From: CADEEN01 sp963816315
Lineage (GTDB): Bacteria; Pseudomonadota; Gammaproteobacteria; Burkholderiales; Burkholderiaceae_C
NCBI GenBank assembly: GCA_963816315.1
Contig: CAWFJZ010000020.1
Location: 1-64,000, forward strand
DNA: 64,000 bases
Direction: 5' to 3'
The notes under the pieces are model-generated. The model did not search any database. It was not told where the DNA came from and saw only the letters and a list, made by a program, of their open reading frames with translations. Of this stretch, positions 1 to 9,250 are shown one piece after another. How positions within the stretch are numbered: position 1 is the first letter of the stretch; each line of letters starts with the position of its first letter. A program made the position numbers and the translations under genes.

Positions 1-536
1 GGCAAGGACGCCTCCGCCTACGGCCGCCAGCGCGGCGCCGACAGCGACTTCCAGATGCTCGGCCACTACATCATGAACAACATCGGCATCGCCTTTCGCA
101 CCTTTGCCGGCGGTCTGTTCGCCGGCATCGGCGCGCTGGCCGTGCTCGTCTTCAACGGCCTGTATGCGGGGGCGATCGCCGGCCACCTGACGTCGCGGGT
201 CTCGGCGACAACTTCTACTCGTTCGTCATCACGCACGGTGCGTTCGAGCTGACCGCGATCGTGCTCTCCGGCGCGGCGGGCTTGGCCATCGGCCACGCCC
301 TGCTCGCGCCCGGCCGCAACACGCGCTCCGGCGCGCTGCGCGATGCAGCGACGCGCGTCGTGCCGGTGCTCTACGGCGTGTTCGCGCTGCTCGTCGTCGC
401 AGCCGTGGTCGAGGCGTTCTGGTCGTCGGCGCGCTGGGTGCCGCATGAAGTCAAGTACGGCGTCGGCGCGGTCTGCTGGCTGCTCGTCATCGGCTGGCTG
501 GGCTGGCAAGGCCGGGCCGGTCCGCTGAATCATTGA
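1..536 (+). CDS. SpoIIM-like (DUF95) integral membrane protein, 5'-truncated by the window, one frameshift
   Basis: The window opens inside this gene, so the N-terminus is missing. The visible part has hydrophobic segments (AGIGALAVLVFNGLYAG, then VPVLYGVFALLVVAAVVEAF) and the SpoIIM-family core GLGDNFYSFVITHGAFELTA. That core is split: codons up to about 190 are in one frame and continue from 192 in another, as if one base were lost in the string ctgacgtcg. It heads the operon that continues with a membrane protein, DUF4129, DUF4350, MoxR and DUF58 genes, a recurrent neighbourhood of unknown function, possibly in envelope processes. The split is probably a sequencing error because both halves are well conserved. 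The family call is from recognisable sequence; no catalytic role is known. Confidence 0.75.
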   Translation, partial: QGRLRLRPPARRRQRLPDARPLHHEQHRHRLSHLCRRSVRRHRRAGRARLQRPVCGGDRRPPDVAGLGDNFYSFVITHGAFELTAIVLSGAAGLAIGHALLAPGRNTRSGALRDAATRVVPVLYGVFALLVVAAVVEAFWSSARWVPHEVKYGVGAVCWLLVIGWLGWQGRAGPLNH

Positions 537-564
537 AATGGGCGGTGAGGGACATGCGAGACGG

Positions 565-640
565 GATGCGATGCAAGGCGCAAAGCACAGCGATGCCCAT
601 AGGCATCGCGAGCATTTGCAACGCCGCAGCGCGCCCGTAT
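565..640. repeat. Long imperfect palindrome with perfect 8-bp core hairpin
   Basis: Inside the gap between the SpoIIM-like gene and the next membrane gene. The core gcgatgcc (590-597), loop cata, ggcatcgc (602-609) is perfect. Flanking sequence continues the symmetry imperfectly: gcaaggcgcaaagc on the left against gcatttgcaacgccgc on the right. There is no U-tract, so it is not a classic terminator. It could be a REP-type intergenic repeat or an mRNA-stabilising or processing hairpin. Only one copy is seen in this window. Confidence 0.5.
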
Positions 641-693
641 CGCGTGGACAGCACCGATCCGATTTCAGTGATTCAGTGGACTAGGACAAGCTG

Positions 694-1424
694 ATGCGCA
701 TCGAAGCGTTGGCCATCACGCTGCGCCCACGGCCGATGAGCGAAGCCGCCGATCTCGGCCAGCGCCTGGTGCAGGTGCACGCGCGCTCGGTGTGGCGCTG
801 CTATTGGCCGGTGTGGGCGGCGGTGATGCTGCTGTCGCTGGCCACCGTCGAGATCGCCGGCTGGCTGCCGGGCTTGCTGATCTTCTGGCTGAAGCCGTGG
901 CTCGACCGCAGCCTGCTCTTCGTGCTCTCGCGCGCGGTCTTCGGCGAAGCCACGCGCTGGTCCGACCTGTGGGCAGCGCGGCGCGAGGTCTTCACGCGCT
1001 CGCTGTGGCGCACGTTGACGATCGCGCGCCTCTCGCCGTGGCGATCGTTCACGCAGGCGATCGACCAGCTCGAAGGCCAGCGCGACGCCGCGCGCACAAG
1101 CGCCGCGCGGTGCTGCTCGGCAGCCAGCGCGGCGCCGTGATGGGCCTGCAGTTCGTCTATGCCAACCTCGAAATGATCTTCGTCGCCGCGCTGATCGCGC
1201 TCGTCGCCTGGTTCCTGCCCGACGCGTTGCGCAGCGAGCTGTGGCGGCTGTACAGCGAAGGCGAATCGGCATGGATGCAGGCGGCGTTTGCGTTCGGCTA
1301 CGGTGTGGTGGTGTTGGCGCTCGAACCGTTCTATGTCGCCGCAGGCTTCGCGATGTACTTGAACCGACGCGTCGAACTCGAAGCGTGGGACATCGAGCAG
1401 GAGTTCAGACATGCCTTTGCATAG
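694..1424 (+). CDS. Hypothetical membrane protein of the DUF4129/MoxR operon (one frameshift)
   Basis: Starts MRIEALAITLRPRPMSEAAD and has hydrophobic stretches near the N-terminus (CYWPVWAAVMLLSLATVEIAGWLP, given here in parts: WPVWAAVMLLSLATVEIAGW) and later (MIFVAALIALVAWFLPDALR). The reading frame moves once, at about 1087-1096, where a base appears to be missing; afterwards it reads KRRAVLLGSQRGAVMGLQF to the stop at 1424. Its 3' end overlaps the start of the DUF4129 gene (1411) by 14 bp, which indicates translational coupling. I do not recognise a named family. Position and membrane topology suggest it works with the downstream DUF4129 and DUF4350 proteins. Confidence 0.65.
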
Positions 1425-2142
1425 GCTGTTCGCTCTCGCCCTGCTGCTGTTCGCGCTGTCTTCGCACGCCGTGGAAACACCAACGCCGCAGCAAGTGCGC
1501 GACGCCACCGAAGCTGTTTACAACGACCCCGACCTGCACGGCTTGAAGGCCGACCGCGAGTTGCGTTTCAAGAACCGAGAGCAGCCCAAGGAGCCGGACC
1601 CCTCTCCCAACCTGCGCTGGCTGCGCGACCTCGCGCGCTGGTTCTCGGAAGCCGGCCGCTGGCTCATGTGGCTCGGCATGGCCGCGTTGGCGGCGCTGGT
1701 GATCGTCTATCTGCGGCGCTGGATCGCCGTGCGCGGGGAAGCGGCCGGCGGCCGCACGCTCGCGCTGCCGAGCCACGTGCGCGATCTAGACATCCGCCCC
1801 GAGAGCCTGCCCGACGATCTGCCGGCTGCCGTGCGCGCGTTGTGGCAGCGCGGCGAGTCGCGCTCTGCGCTGTCGCTGCTCTACCGCGGCGCGCTGTCGC
1901 GCCTGGTGCACGAGCACGCGGTGCCGGTGCGCGCGGCGAGCACCGAGGGCGAGTGCGCGACGCTGGCCGCACGCCATCTCGACGCCGAACGCGGCGCTTT
2001 CGTCGCGCGCTTGATCGGCCTGTGGCAGCTCGCGGTCTATGGCGCGCGCCTGCCCGACGGCAGCGCGGTGCTGGCGGTCTGCGACGAGTTCGATGCGCGC
2101 CTGCCGCGGCGCGTGGCGACAGCGGCGGCGGGCGCGCCATGA
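1411..2142 (+). CDS. DUF4129 domain-containing protein
   Basis: 243 residues. An N-terminal signal-like segment (LFALALLLFALSSHAVE) precedes a periplasmic stretch, then one transmembrane helix (WLMWLGMAALAALVIVYLRR, about residues 83-102), and a cytosolic C-terminal DUF4129 domain containing RGESRSALSLLYRGALSRL. This layout is typical of the family. The stop codon overlaps the ATG of the DUF4350 gene at 2139. No enzyme activity is established for DUF4129; it is routinely encoded next to MoxR ATPases and DUF58 proteins, as here. Confidence 0.8.
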   Translation: MPLHRLFALALLLFALSSHAVETPTPQQVRDATEAVYNDPDLHGLKADRELRFKNREQPKEPDPSPNLRWLRDLARWFSEAGRWLMWLGMAALAALVIVYLRRWIAVRGEAAGGRTLALPSHVRDLDIRPESLPDDLPAAVRALWQRGESRSALSLLYRGALSRLVHEHAVPVRAASTEGECATLAARHLDAERGAFVARLIGLWQLAVYGARLPDGSAVLAVCDEFDARLPRRVATAAAGAP

Positions 2143-3431
2143 AGCGGCCCTCGACCGAAGTCACCGTCAACCTGCTCGCGGCAGCCGCGATCGCCGCGCT
2201 CGGCCTCTGGTTGCTGTTCGCCACCGAGTGGGTCGATGTCTGGCGGCCGACACCGCAGCGCAATGAAGCCGCGCGTGACAGCCACTACGCGATCAAGCAG
2301 ATCGCGGCAAAACTCGGCGCCAAGGTGACGTTGCCCGACAACCTCGAACGCCTGCCGCCGCCCGGGGCGACGCTGGTGCTCGAGTCCAACGAGTGGGACT
2401 TTCTGCCCGGACGCAGCGAGCAGTTGCGCGAGTGGGTCGAAGTCCATGGCGGCCACCTCGTGCTGCCGAGTTTCTCGACGACGGGCGCCACGATCGATTG
2501 GCTGCCGCTGCGCGAGAAGAAGCGCGCCAAGGGCGCCGACCTGAGCTGCCCCGCGCCGGGCACCGGCAACGACGATCACGACGACGATGACGAAGACGAC
2601 GAAGCAAACAAGGACGCCAAGCCAGCGCCGCCGCCGTCACGCCCACGCCTGCCCGACCCGCGGTTTATGGGCCCGCAAGATGGCCCGCGCGATCCCTGCC
2701 CGACGCTCGCCGAGCGCGTCGGCGGCGATGCCGAAGCCGAGCCGCTGCGGCGCTTTCGCCTCTGCCAGGGCGACTGGCTGACCAACCTCGAAGCCACGCC
2801 GGCAACGGCCGAGGCCTGGGCCCTCGTCGGCCGCCGGGGCGCGCCGGTGCTGCGCGCTACGCTCGGCAACGGGCGCGTCACGGCAATGGGTGCGTGGCGC
2901 TTCCTCGACAACCGCAGCGTCTTCACCGGCGACCACGCGCAGGCCGCGATCGCAATGCTCGACCTGCACTCCGGCGACGATCTCTGGTTCGTCATCGACG
3001 AAAAGCGCGACGCGCTGCTGACGTGGCTCTGGCACCGCGCCGGCCCGGCCATCGGCCTGGCACTGCTGGCGGTTGGCTTGGCGTTGTGGCGCGGCGCGCG
3101 GCGCTTCGGCCCGCTGCTGCCGCAAGCGCCGCTGGCGCGGCGCTCGGTGGCCGAGCAGATCCGCGGCACCGCCGCGTTCGTGCTGCGCGGCGGCGGCGCG
3201 GCGCTGCTGGCCGCCGCGCGGCGCGCGCTCGACGACGCCGCGCGGCAGCGCATCGCCGGCTACGACCGCATGACGATGGGCCAGCGCGTCGAGGCACTGC
3301 GCCAACCGACCGGCCTGCCCGCCGACGTGCTGACGCGCGCGCTCGATCCTCAACTGCCGCACAGACGCGCGCTCGCCGACAAGCTCGCCGTGATCGAACA
3401 GACGCGGCGCCGCCTGGCCTTCAACACATGA
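2139..3431 (+). CDS. DUF4350 domain-containing membrane protein
   Basis: 430 residues from the ATG at 2139, which overlaps the previous stop in the arrangement ATGA; longer upstream extensions in this frame are shadow sequence. An N-terminal membrane anchor (VTVNLLAAAAIAALGLWLLF) is followed by a domain with LVLESNEWDFLPGRSEQLRE typical of DUF4350. A very acidic Asp/Glu stretch at about residues 147-158 is followed by a proline-rich linker. A second helix (PAIGLALLAVGLALW) lies near residue 310. Function is unknown; it is co-transcribed with the DUF4129 and MoxR genes. Confidence 0.8.
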   Translation: MKRPSTEVTVNLLAAAAIAALGLWLLFATEWVDVWRPTPQRNEAARDSHYAIKQIAAKLGAKVTLPDNLERLPPPGATLVLESNEWDFLPGRSEQLREWVEVHGGHLVLPSFSTTGATIDWLPLREKKRAKGADLSCPAPGTGNDDHDDDDEDDEANKDAKPAPPPSRPRLPDPRFMGPQDGPRDPCPTLAERVGGDAEAEPLRRFRLCQGDWLTNLEATPATAEAWALVGRRGAPVLRATLGNGRVTAMGAWRFLDNRSVFTGDHAQAAIAMLDLHSGDDLWFVIDEKRDALLTWLWHRAGPAIGLALLAVGLALWRGARRFGPLLPQAPLARRSVAEQIRGTAAFVLRGGGAALLAAARRALDDAARQRIAGYDRMTMGQRVEALRQPTGLPADVLTRALDPQLPHRRALADKLAVIEQTRRRLAFNT

Positions 3432-3447
3432 CCACAAAGGACGAACC

Positions 3448-4443
3448 ATGTCGCTCAACCCCGCCGATGTGACGCGTGCGCAGGAAGTGCTGCAAGCGCT
3501 GCGCGACGAAATCGGCAAGGCCGTCGTCGGCCAGCGCGCCGCCGTCGATCAGCTGCTGGTTGCGCTGCTCGCCGCCGGCCATGTGCTGATCGAAGGCGTG
3601 CCCGGCCTGGGCAAGACGCTGCTGGCGCGCGCGCTCGGCAAGTCGCTGTCGCTGCAGGTCGCGCGCGTGCAGTTCACGCCCGATCTGATGCCGTCGGACA
3701 TCACCGGCCACGCCGTGCTCGACACCAACACACGCGGAGAAGGCAACTCGCTCGGCACGCTGCGCGTCTTGCGCGGCCCGGTGTTCACCAACCTGCTGGT
3801 CGCCGACGAGATCAACCGCGCGCCGGCGAAGACGCAGGCCGCGCTGCTCGAAGTGATGCAGGAGGCGCAGGTCACGCTCGAAGGCCAGACGCTGCCGCTC
3901 TCCAAACCCTTCATGGTGATGGCCACACAAAACCCGCTCGAGACCGAAGGCACCTACCCGCTGCCCGAAGCGCAGCTCGACCGCTTCCTGCTCAAGATCG
4001 ACATCGGCTACCCGCCGCACGACGAAGAGACGGCCATCGTCGTGCGCAGCACCGAGGGCCAGGCCGGCGACCAGTTGCCGCTCGACGGCGTGACGCAGCG
4101 CATCGAAGAGCGCCACGTCATCACGCTGCAGAACATGGCCGCTGCCGTGCGTGTGGATGGCAAGGTGATCGACTACGCCGTGCGCATCGTGCGCGCGACG
4201 CGCGGCGCGCCGGGCTTGAGCAACGGCGCAGGGCCTCGCGGCGCGATCGCGCTCATTCGCGCAGCGCGAGCTTCCGCGCTGATGGCGGGGCGTGATTTCG
4301 CGACTCCGGATGACGTGAAGCACCTTGCCATCGCCGCGCTGCGCCATCGTGTGCTGCTGGCGCCGGACGCGCAGTTGGAAGGGCGCCGGGTCGATGAGTT
4401 GCTGTCGTCGCTGCTCGAAAGCGTGGATGCGCCGAGGCTGTAA
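3448..4443 (+). CDS. MoxR-family AAA+ ATPase
   Basis: 331 residues. Walker A is GVPGLGKT (residues 50-57) and Walker B is LLVADEIN (Asp120/Glu121), followed by the MoxR-typical NRAPAKTQAALLEVMQE and the sensor region MATQNPLETEGTYPLPEAQ. MoxR ATPases act as chaperone-like remodelling factors, often with von Willebrand-type partners. The DUF58 protein encoded 23 bp downstream is the likely partner. It lies 16 bp after the DUF4350 stop, consistent with one operon. Length is normal for the family and all key motifs are intact. Confidence 0.93.
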   Translation: MSLNPADVTRAQEVLQALRDEIGKAVVGQRAAVDQLLVALLAAGHVLIEGVPGLGKTLLARALGKSLSLQVARVQFTPDLMPSDITGHAVLDTNTRGEGNSLGTLRVLRGPVFTNLLVADEINRAPAKTQAALLEVMQEAQVTLEGQTLPLSKPFMVMATQNPLETEGTYPLPEAQLDRFLLKIDIGYPPHDEETAIVVRSTEGQAGDQLPLDGVTQRIEERHVITLQNMAAAVRVDGKVIDYAVRIVRATRGAPGLSNGAGPRGAIALIRAARASALMAGRDFATPDDVKHLAIAALRHRVLLAPDAQLEGRRVDELLSSLLESVDAPRL

Positions 4444-4466
4444 CTCTTGATCGCCGCCCACTCGCG

Positions 4467-5813
4467 ATGAAGCTGCTGCCCTCGCGCGCCGCGATCTACG
4501 CGCTGCTCGTCCTCGCGGTGGCTGCGCTGTGCGCATTGCTGCTGCGTGTTCCCGCCGCCGACGTCAGCATGGCCGTCCTCGTCGCCCTAGCGCTCGCTGT
4601 CGCGTGGACGGCGTTCGACCTCTGGCTCACCCGCCGCGCCTGGCGCGCCGCGCCGCCGCAATGGACGCGCCGCCTGCCCGACGCCTTCGCGCTCGGCGTG
4701 CAGCGCACGATCGACGGCACGCTCGCCAACACCGGCAGCCATCGCTGGCGCATCGCATTCTTTGACCACGCCGACCCGGATCTCGACCCGCAGGGCCTGC
4801 CCGTCAGCGCCGACCTGCGCGCCCACGCGCAAGCGCAGTTGCGCTACACCGTGCAGCCGCGCCGCCGCGGCCGCGTTGCTTTCGAACCGGCCGACGTGCG
4901 TGTTCAAAGCCTCGGCTGTAGCCTGGAGTTGCAGTGGTGCATCGGCGCCGCTGAAACCCGCCCGGTGTTCCCGAACTTCGCCTCGGTGTCGCGCTACGCC
5001 TGGCTGGCCACCGACCGGCGGCTGGCCGCCATCGGCATCAAGACGCAGGTGCAGCGCGGGGAAGGCACCGACTTCAAGCAGCTCGCCGAATACCGGCCGG
5101 GCGACTCGATCCGCCACATCGACTGGAAGGCCACGCTCAAACAGTCGCGGCCGATCGTGCGCCAGTTCCAGGACGAGCGCGACCAATGCGTGATCTTCCT
5201 CATCGATTGCGGGCGGCGCATGCGTGCCGATGAGGGAACCGTCCACGGCAGCCATTTCGACGAGGCCCTCAACGCGACGATGCTGCTCGCGCATGTGGCG
5301 CTGAAAGACGGCGACGAGGTCGGCGCCATCACCTTCGGCACCTCGCCTGAGCACAAGCGCGCCTTCGCGCCGCGCAAGGGCATGGCCACGCTGTCGGCGC
5401 TGACCGTGCTGCTGCACGACATCCAGCCCGAAGCCACGCACTCCGACTACCTGATCGCCGCGCGCGACCTGATGCGCGTGCATTCAAAACGCGCGTTGAT
5501 CGTGCTGCTGACCAACTTCCGCGACGAAGACGCGCCCGAGCTCGACGCCGCGCTGAAATTGCTGCGCAGCCGCCACCTCGTGCTGCTGGCGTCGTTGCGC
5601 GAGCGCGTGCTGCGCGAGATCACCGAGCAGCCGCTGAAGGCCGCGCACCACGCCGTCGAAGTCGCCGGCGCGCACCTCTTTGCACAAGCCCGCCGCGATG
5701 CCTTCCGCCGCCTGGCCGAACGCGATGCGCTGATGGTCGATGCCGAACCCGAGCGCCTGGCAGTCGAGCTTGTCAACCGCTACCGCACCGTCAAACGGGC
5801 GGGTTTGCTTTAG
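4467..5813 (+). CDS. DUF58 domain-containing protein
   Basis: 448 residues. Two N-terminal hydrophobic segments (AIYALLVLAVAALCALLL and VSMAVLVALALAVAWTAF) are followed by the diagnostic DUF58 block YRPGDSIRHIDWKATLK at about residues 209-225 and a vWA-like region (VIFLIDCGRRMRADEG). DUF58 proteins are regularly encoded after MoxR ATPases and are thought to be their adaptor or substrate. The start codon follows the moxR stop by 23 bp. Last gene of the SpoIIM-DUF4129-DUF4350-MoxR-DUF58 operon. Confidence 0.9.
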   Translation: MKLLPSRAAIYALLVLAVAALCALLLRVPAADVSMAVLVALALAVAWTAFDLWLTRRAWRAAPPQWTRRLPDAFALGVQRTIDGTLANTGSHRWRIAFFDHADPDLDPQGLPVSADLRAHAQAQLRYTVQPRRRGRVAFEPADVRVQSLGCSLELQWCIGAAETRPVFPNFASVSRYAWLATDRRLAAIGIKTQVQRGEGTDFKQLAEYRPGDSIRHIDWKATLKQSRPIVRQFQDERDQCVIFLIDCGRRMRADEGTVHGSHFDEALNATMLLAHVALKDGDEVGAITFGTSPEHKRAFAPRKGMATLSALTVLLHDIQPEATHSDYLIAARDLMRVHSKRALIVLLTNFRDEDAPELDAALKLLRSRHLVLLASLRERVLREITEQPLKAAHHAVEVAGAHLFAQARRDAFRRLAERDALMVDAEPERLAVELVNRYRTVKRAGLL

Positions 5814-5839
5814 CGGCGCGCTGGCATAAGCTGCCGGTC

Positions 5840-6484
5840 ATGAACTTCGCATCGATGACGGTTGCCGCGCTGCTTGGCCTGGGCACGCTGGCTGCGGCTG
5901 CACAGACCGTCACCTTCAACGGCCACATCGGCACGCAAAAGGCGCTGCTGGTGATCGACGGCGAGCCGCACACGGTCACAGTCGGTACGACGGTGCGTGG
6001 CGTGCGGCTACTGTCGTTGAGCGATGCGCAAGCCGAGGTTGAAGTGGCCGCGACGCGCCGCAACTTGACGCTCGGCGCCGGTGCCGTGCGTGCCAACGCC
6101 GGCACCGTCAACAGCGGCAGCGCCATCGTGCTCACGGCAGGCACCAACGGCCACTTCCGCACCACGGGCCAGATCAACGGCAAGGCGATCGAATTCATGG
6201 TCGATACGGGGGCCAGCTCAGTCGTCATCAGCCAGGCCGACGCCGACCGGCTCGGCCTCGACTACAAGAACGCGCCAACCGGCATGGCCAGCACCGCCAA
6301 TGGCGTCGCGCCGTTCCGATTGATCACGATCAGCGCCGTGCGCATCGGCAACGTCGAAGTCGCCAACGTCGAAGCCGCCGTCATCCCCGCGCCGATGCGC
6401 GGCGCGCTGCTCGGCAACAGCTTCCTGATGCGCTTTCAGATGAAGCGCGAGAACGACGTGATGCGGCTGGAGAAGCGCAACTGA
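5840..6484 (+). CDS. Retropepsin-like aspartic protease (clan AA, TIGR02281 type)
   Basis: 214 residues with an N-terminal signal peptide (VAALLGLGTLAAAAQT). The single retropepsin active-site motif FMVDTGASSVVIS has the catalytic Asp at residue 122, and the C-terminal flap region ends with GALLGNSFLMRFQMKREND, as in the TIGR02281 family of periplasmic or membrane-bound bacterial retropepsins, which act as dimers. It is 26 bp downstream of the DUF58 gene and may be co-transcribed. Substrates are unknown. Confidence 0.85.
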   Translation: MNFASMTVAALLGLGTLAAAAQTVTFNGHIGTQKALLVIDGEPHTVTVGTTVRGVRLLSLSDAQAEVEVAATRRNLTLGAGAVRANAGTVNSGSAIVLTAGTNGHFRTTGQINGKAIEFMVDTGASSVVISQADADRLGLDYKNAPTGMASTANGVAPFRLITISAVRIGNVEVANVEAAVIPAPMRGALLGNSFLMRFQMKRENDVMRLEKRN

Positions 6485-6487
6485 TCA

Positions 6488-8343
6488 TCACGCGCCGACG
6501 GGTTGACCGTCGGTTCGACGCACGACGATCGTCGCCGAGCGCGGCGGCAGCGTGTTGCCTTGCACGCTCGACGGCCACTGCCCGGTCGGGTGTTGGATGT
6601 TGATGAAGAAAGTCTTCAGGTCCGGGGTGTAGGTCAGGCCGGTGATCTCGCAGCCCACCGGGCCGACGAGAAAGCGTGTCGAGGCACCGCTGCCAGTGTC
6701 CACGTGGTACATCGCGTTGTGGCCGAAGACATCGACATTGGTCTTGCCGCTGACGCCCGAGCTGCCGGGGATCGACATGTCGGTCTGTACCCAAAGGCGT
6801 CCTTGCGGATCGACGTCGATGCCGTCCGGCGACGAGAACGTGTCGCCGTTGATGGTGCCGGTGAGGTGGCCTGCGGTGCTGGTGAGGCTCGGGTCGCCGG
6901 CCTGCAGCACGACGGACCAACGAAAGGCCGCAGCGTCGGGCGTGCTGCCCTCTTCGGTGAAGCGGATGATGTGGCCGTGGCGGTTCTGAGTGCGCGGGTT
7001 GGCGGCATCGGCGACGGCGCGACTCGAGTTGTTGGTCAGCGTGCAATAAACGGCGCCGTCGGGCGCGACGGTGATCCACTCCGGTCGGTCCATCAGCGTC
7101 GCGCCGGCCACGCGCGCCGCCGCCTTGGTGTTGAGCAAGACGTCGGCCTGCGTCGCAAAGTCGATCGCCACGTCGGCCTGCGGCCCTTGCGTCTCGTTGC
7201 CTGGATCGACCGCGCCGGCGACGAGGCCGTTCTGGCCTTGCACGAGCGCCAGCCATTGCCCCGTGCCGTCGGCATTTAAGCGCGCCGCGTAGAGTTTGCC
7301 GGCATCGAGCAGGTTGGTGTTGGCCGCGCGATCGCTGGCATTGACTTTGGCGCTCGGCACGAACTTGTAGATGCAGCCCGGTGTGCTGTCGTCGCCCATG
7401 TAAATGGCAACCGTGCCGTCGCTGCCCAGTCGGTACGCGGTGTTCTCGTGGTCGAAGCGGCCGAGCGCGGTGCGCTTGACCGGCATGCCGGCGAGTTCGG
7501 CGCGCGGGTCGATCTCGACCACCCAGCCGTAGCCGCGTTCGGCTGCGTCGGGTCGAGGTAGTTGTCGGTCGTCTCTTCGCATGTCAGGTACGTGCCCCAT
7601 GGCGTCATGCCGCTGGCGCAATTGTTGAGCGTGCCGATGACGCTGTCGCCGACCACGGTTGCCGCCGGCCCGCTGACGCGAAAGCGGGTGTTGCCCGTGT
7701 AGCGCTTGTTGTAGCGTGAGCCGGCGACGACGGCCCACTTGCCAGTCGCGTCTTTGGCGACCTCGATCACCGAGACGCCGACGGCCGACAGCGCCACGCG
7801 CTTGTCTTCATCGCTCGCCGTGGCCGCGACGTACTCCGTCGAGCGCAGGATCAGGAAGTCCGGGAACTCGTGGTTGATCGCCAGCAGGCCGCGCTGATTG
7901 GCATCCACGCCGGGCAGCGCGTAGAAGTGCATGCCGTCATGGTTGCCGCCGGCAAAACGCTCGGTGTCGGCGGAGGTGAGGAAGGTGCCCGTGAACGCCG
8001 TCGCGCCCGCAAGCACCGCATCGCCCGCGGCGAACAAGACCTCGGCGGTGTAGCCCTCGGGCAGCGTCACGCCATCGGCCGTGCCACGCGCGACGCGGCT
8101 GAACTTGACTTCGTAGCTGACGTTCGCCGCACCGTTGTCGCCGTCGCTTCCACCGCACGCCGCGAGCAGACCGCCGCCGAACACCGACGCCAACGCGGCA
8201 CCGAGCCCGCCGCGCAGGACCATGCGGCGATCGGTGGGCGACGCGTTCAGCACATCGGCAAACATCTGCCCCGGCGCTTCGCGCTCGCAAGCCTGGTTGC
8301 TGGATGCCGCGCGGGCGCGATCGGTGAGGCACGACATGACCAA
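6488..8343 (-). CDS. PhoX-family (DUF839) secreted phosphatase, Tat-type signal, one frameshift
   Basis: Reads from 8343 down to a stop at 6488. The N-terminus carries an RR-containing leader (DRRMVLRGGLGAALASVFGG) ending in LLAACGGSDGD, which suggests Tat export with a possible lipobox. The body matches PhoX proteins: LLAINHEFPDF, GRFDHENTAYRLGSDGTV, ITGLTYTPDLKTFFINIQHP. PhoX enzymes are calcium/iron-dependent alkaline phosphatases. The frame changes at 7550-7552, where a ggg run (ccc on the coding strand) looks one base short: LDP should continue DAAERGYGWVVEID. I treat this as a homopolymer error, not a true pseudogene. Convergent with the aspartic protease gene, 3 bp apart. Confidence 0.8.
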
Positions 8344-8410
8344 CCTCTCGTTGCTGTGTGGGAATCACGGCACGATAGGTGCGCCACGTGACAAGCGCGT
8401 GTCGGCAATG

Positions 8411-8432
8411 AAAACGGCGCCCGAAGGCGCCG
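8411..8432 (-). terminator. Rho-independent terminator of tRNA-Val
   Basis: On the minus strand a perfect 7-bp stem cggcgcc with a TTCG tetraloop is followed by TTTT. It sits just downstream of the tRNA-Val gene. Confidence 0.85.
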
Positions 8433-8449
8433 CAATCGATCGACTCTGT

Positions 8450-8524
8450 TGGTGGGCGGTGCAGGGTTCGAACCTGCGACCCCTGCCGTGTGAAGGCAGT
8501 GCTCTACCGCTGAGCTAACCGCCC
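8450..8524 (-). tRNA. tRNA-Val (anticodon CAC)
   Basis: 75 nt including an encoded CCA. The acceptor GGGCGGT pairs with ACCGCCC; the D arm is GCTCAGCGGTAGAGC; the anticodon stem CTGCC/GGCAG encloses loop TTCACAC, anticodon CAC, which reads GTG valine codons; the T arm is CGCAG-GTTCGAACCC-style with GTTCGAA. A strong terminator follows. Confidence 0.95.
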
Positions 8525-8539
8525 CAACGAACGCGCAAA

Positions 8540-9250
8540 TTATGCCACGCGTCGCCACACGGTCTTGCCGCCGCTGGCCTTGTCGAGCTCGGCCAGCACG
8601 GCCTCGTGCGCGCTGCGTTCGTCGTCGCTGACGGCCACGGCGTAGAGCGTGAAAGCGGCCAGCGATGCCAGCGGTTCGTTGGCCGCGTCGCCGCTGGCCG
8701 ACGCGGCGCCGCCAGCGTCGATGACCAGCGAGTCCTGCCCGCGCGTCAGGCGGATATAGACCTCGGCGAGCAACCCCGCGTCGAGCAACGCACCGTGCAG
8801 CGTGCGGTTGGAGTTGTCCACTTCGAGCCGGCGGCACAGCGCGTCGAGCGAGTTCGACTTGCCGGGAAACATCTCGCGCGCCATCAGCAGCGAGTCGGTG
8901 ACCTTGGCCACGCGCGTGCGAAAGGCGTCGCGCCGGGCCCGCTTCAACTCGGCGTCGAGAAAGCCGACATCGAACGCGGCGTTGTGGATGATGACTTCGG
9001 CACCTGCCACATAGGCCATGAGCTGCTCGGCGATGTCGGCAAAGCGCGGCTTGTCGGCGAGGAACTCATCGGTGATGCCGTGCACCTTGAGCGCCTCTTC
9101 GCTGCTCAGCCGCTCGGGGTTGACGTACAGGTGCAGGTTGTTGCCGGTCATGCGCCGGTTGACCATTTCCAGACAGCCGATTTCGATCAGGCGGTCGCCG
9201 CCTTCGGGCGACAGGCCGGTGGTTTCGGTGTCGAGAAAGATCTGTCGCAT
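8540..9250 (-). CDS. dnaQ: DNA polymerase III epsilon subunit (3'-5' proofreading exonuclease)
   Basis: 236 residues beginning MRQIFLDTETTGL. The DEDDh exonuclease motifs are present: ExoI DTET (Asp7, Glu9), ExoII HNAAFDVGFL and ExoIII TLHGALLDAGLL. It provides proofreading in the replicative polymerase core and binds theta/alpha through its C-terminal tail. The start at 9250 shares one base with the lgt stop codon (TGATG), so lgt and dnaQ are translationally coupled. Length and motifs are normal. Confidence 0.95.
   Translation of the reverse strand: MRQIFLDTETTGLSPEGGDRLIEIGCLEMVNRRMTGNNLHLYVNPERLSSEEALKVHGITDEFLADKPRFADIAEQLMAYVAGAEVIIHNAAFDVGFLDAELKRARRDAFRTRVAKVTDSLLMAREMFPGKSNSLDALCRRLEVDNSNRTLHGALLDAGLLAEVYIRLTRGQDSLVIDAGGAASASGDAANEPLASLAAFTLYAVAVSDDERSAHEAVLAELDKASGGKTVWRRVA

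Noticed and set aside
673..685. 13-base match tcagtggactagg with 35233-35245, possibly a dispersed repeat
   Set aside because: Matches of this length are expected by chance in 64 kb of biased sequence, and the flanks do not align.
8450..8524. tRNA-Val or tRNA-Ala as an integration site
   Set aside because: No integrase gene and no direct repeat of the tRNA 3' end was found nearby.
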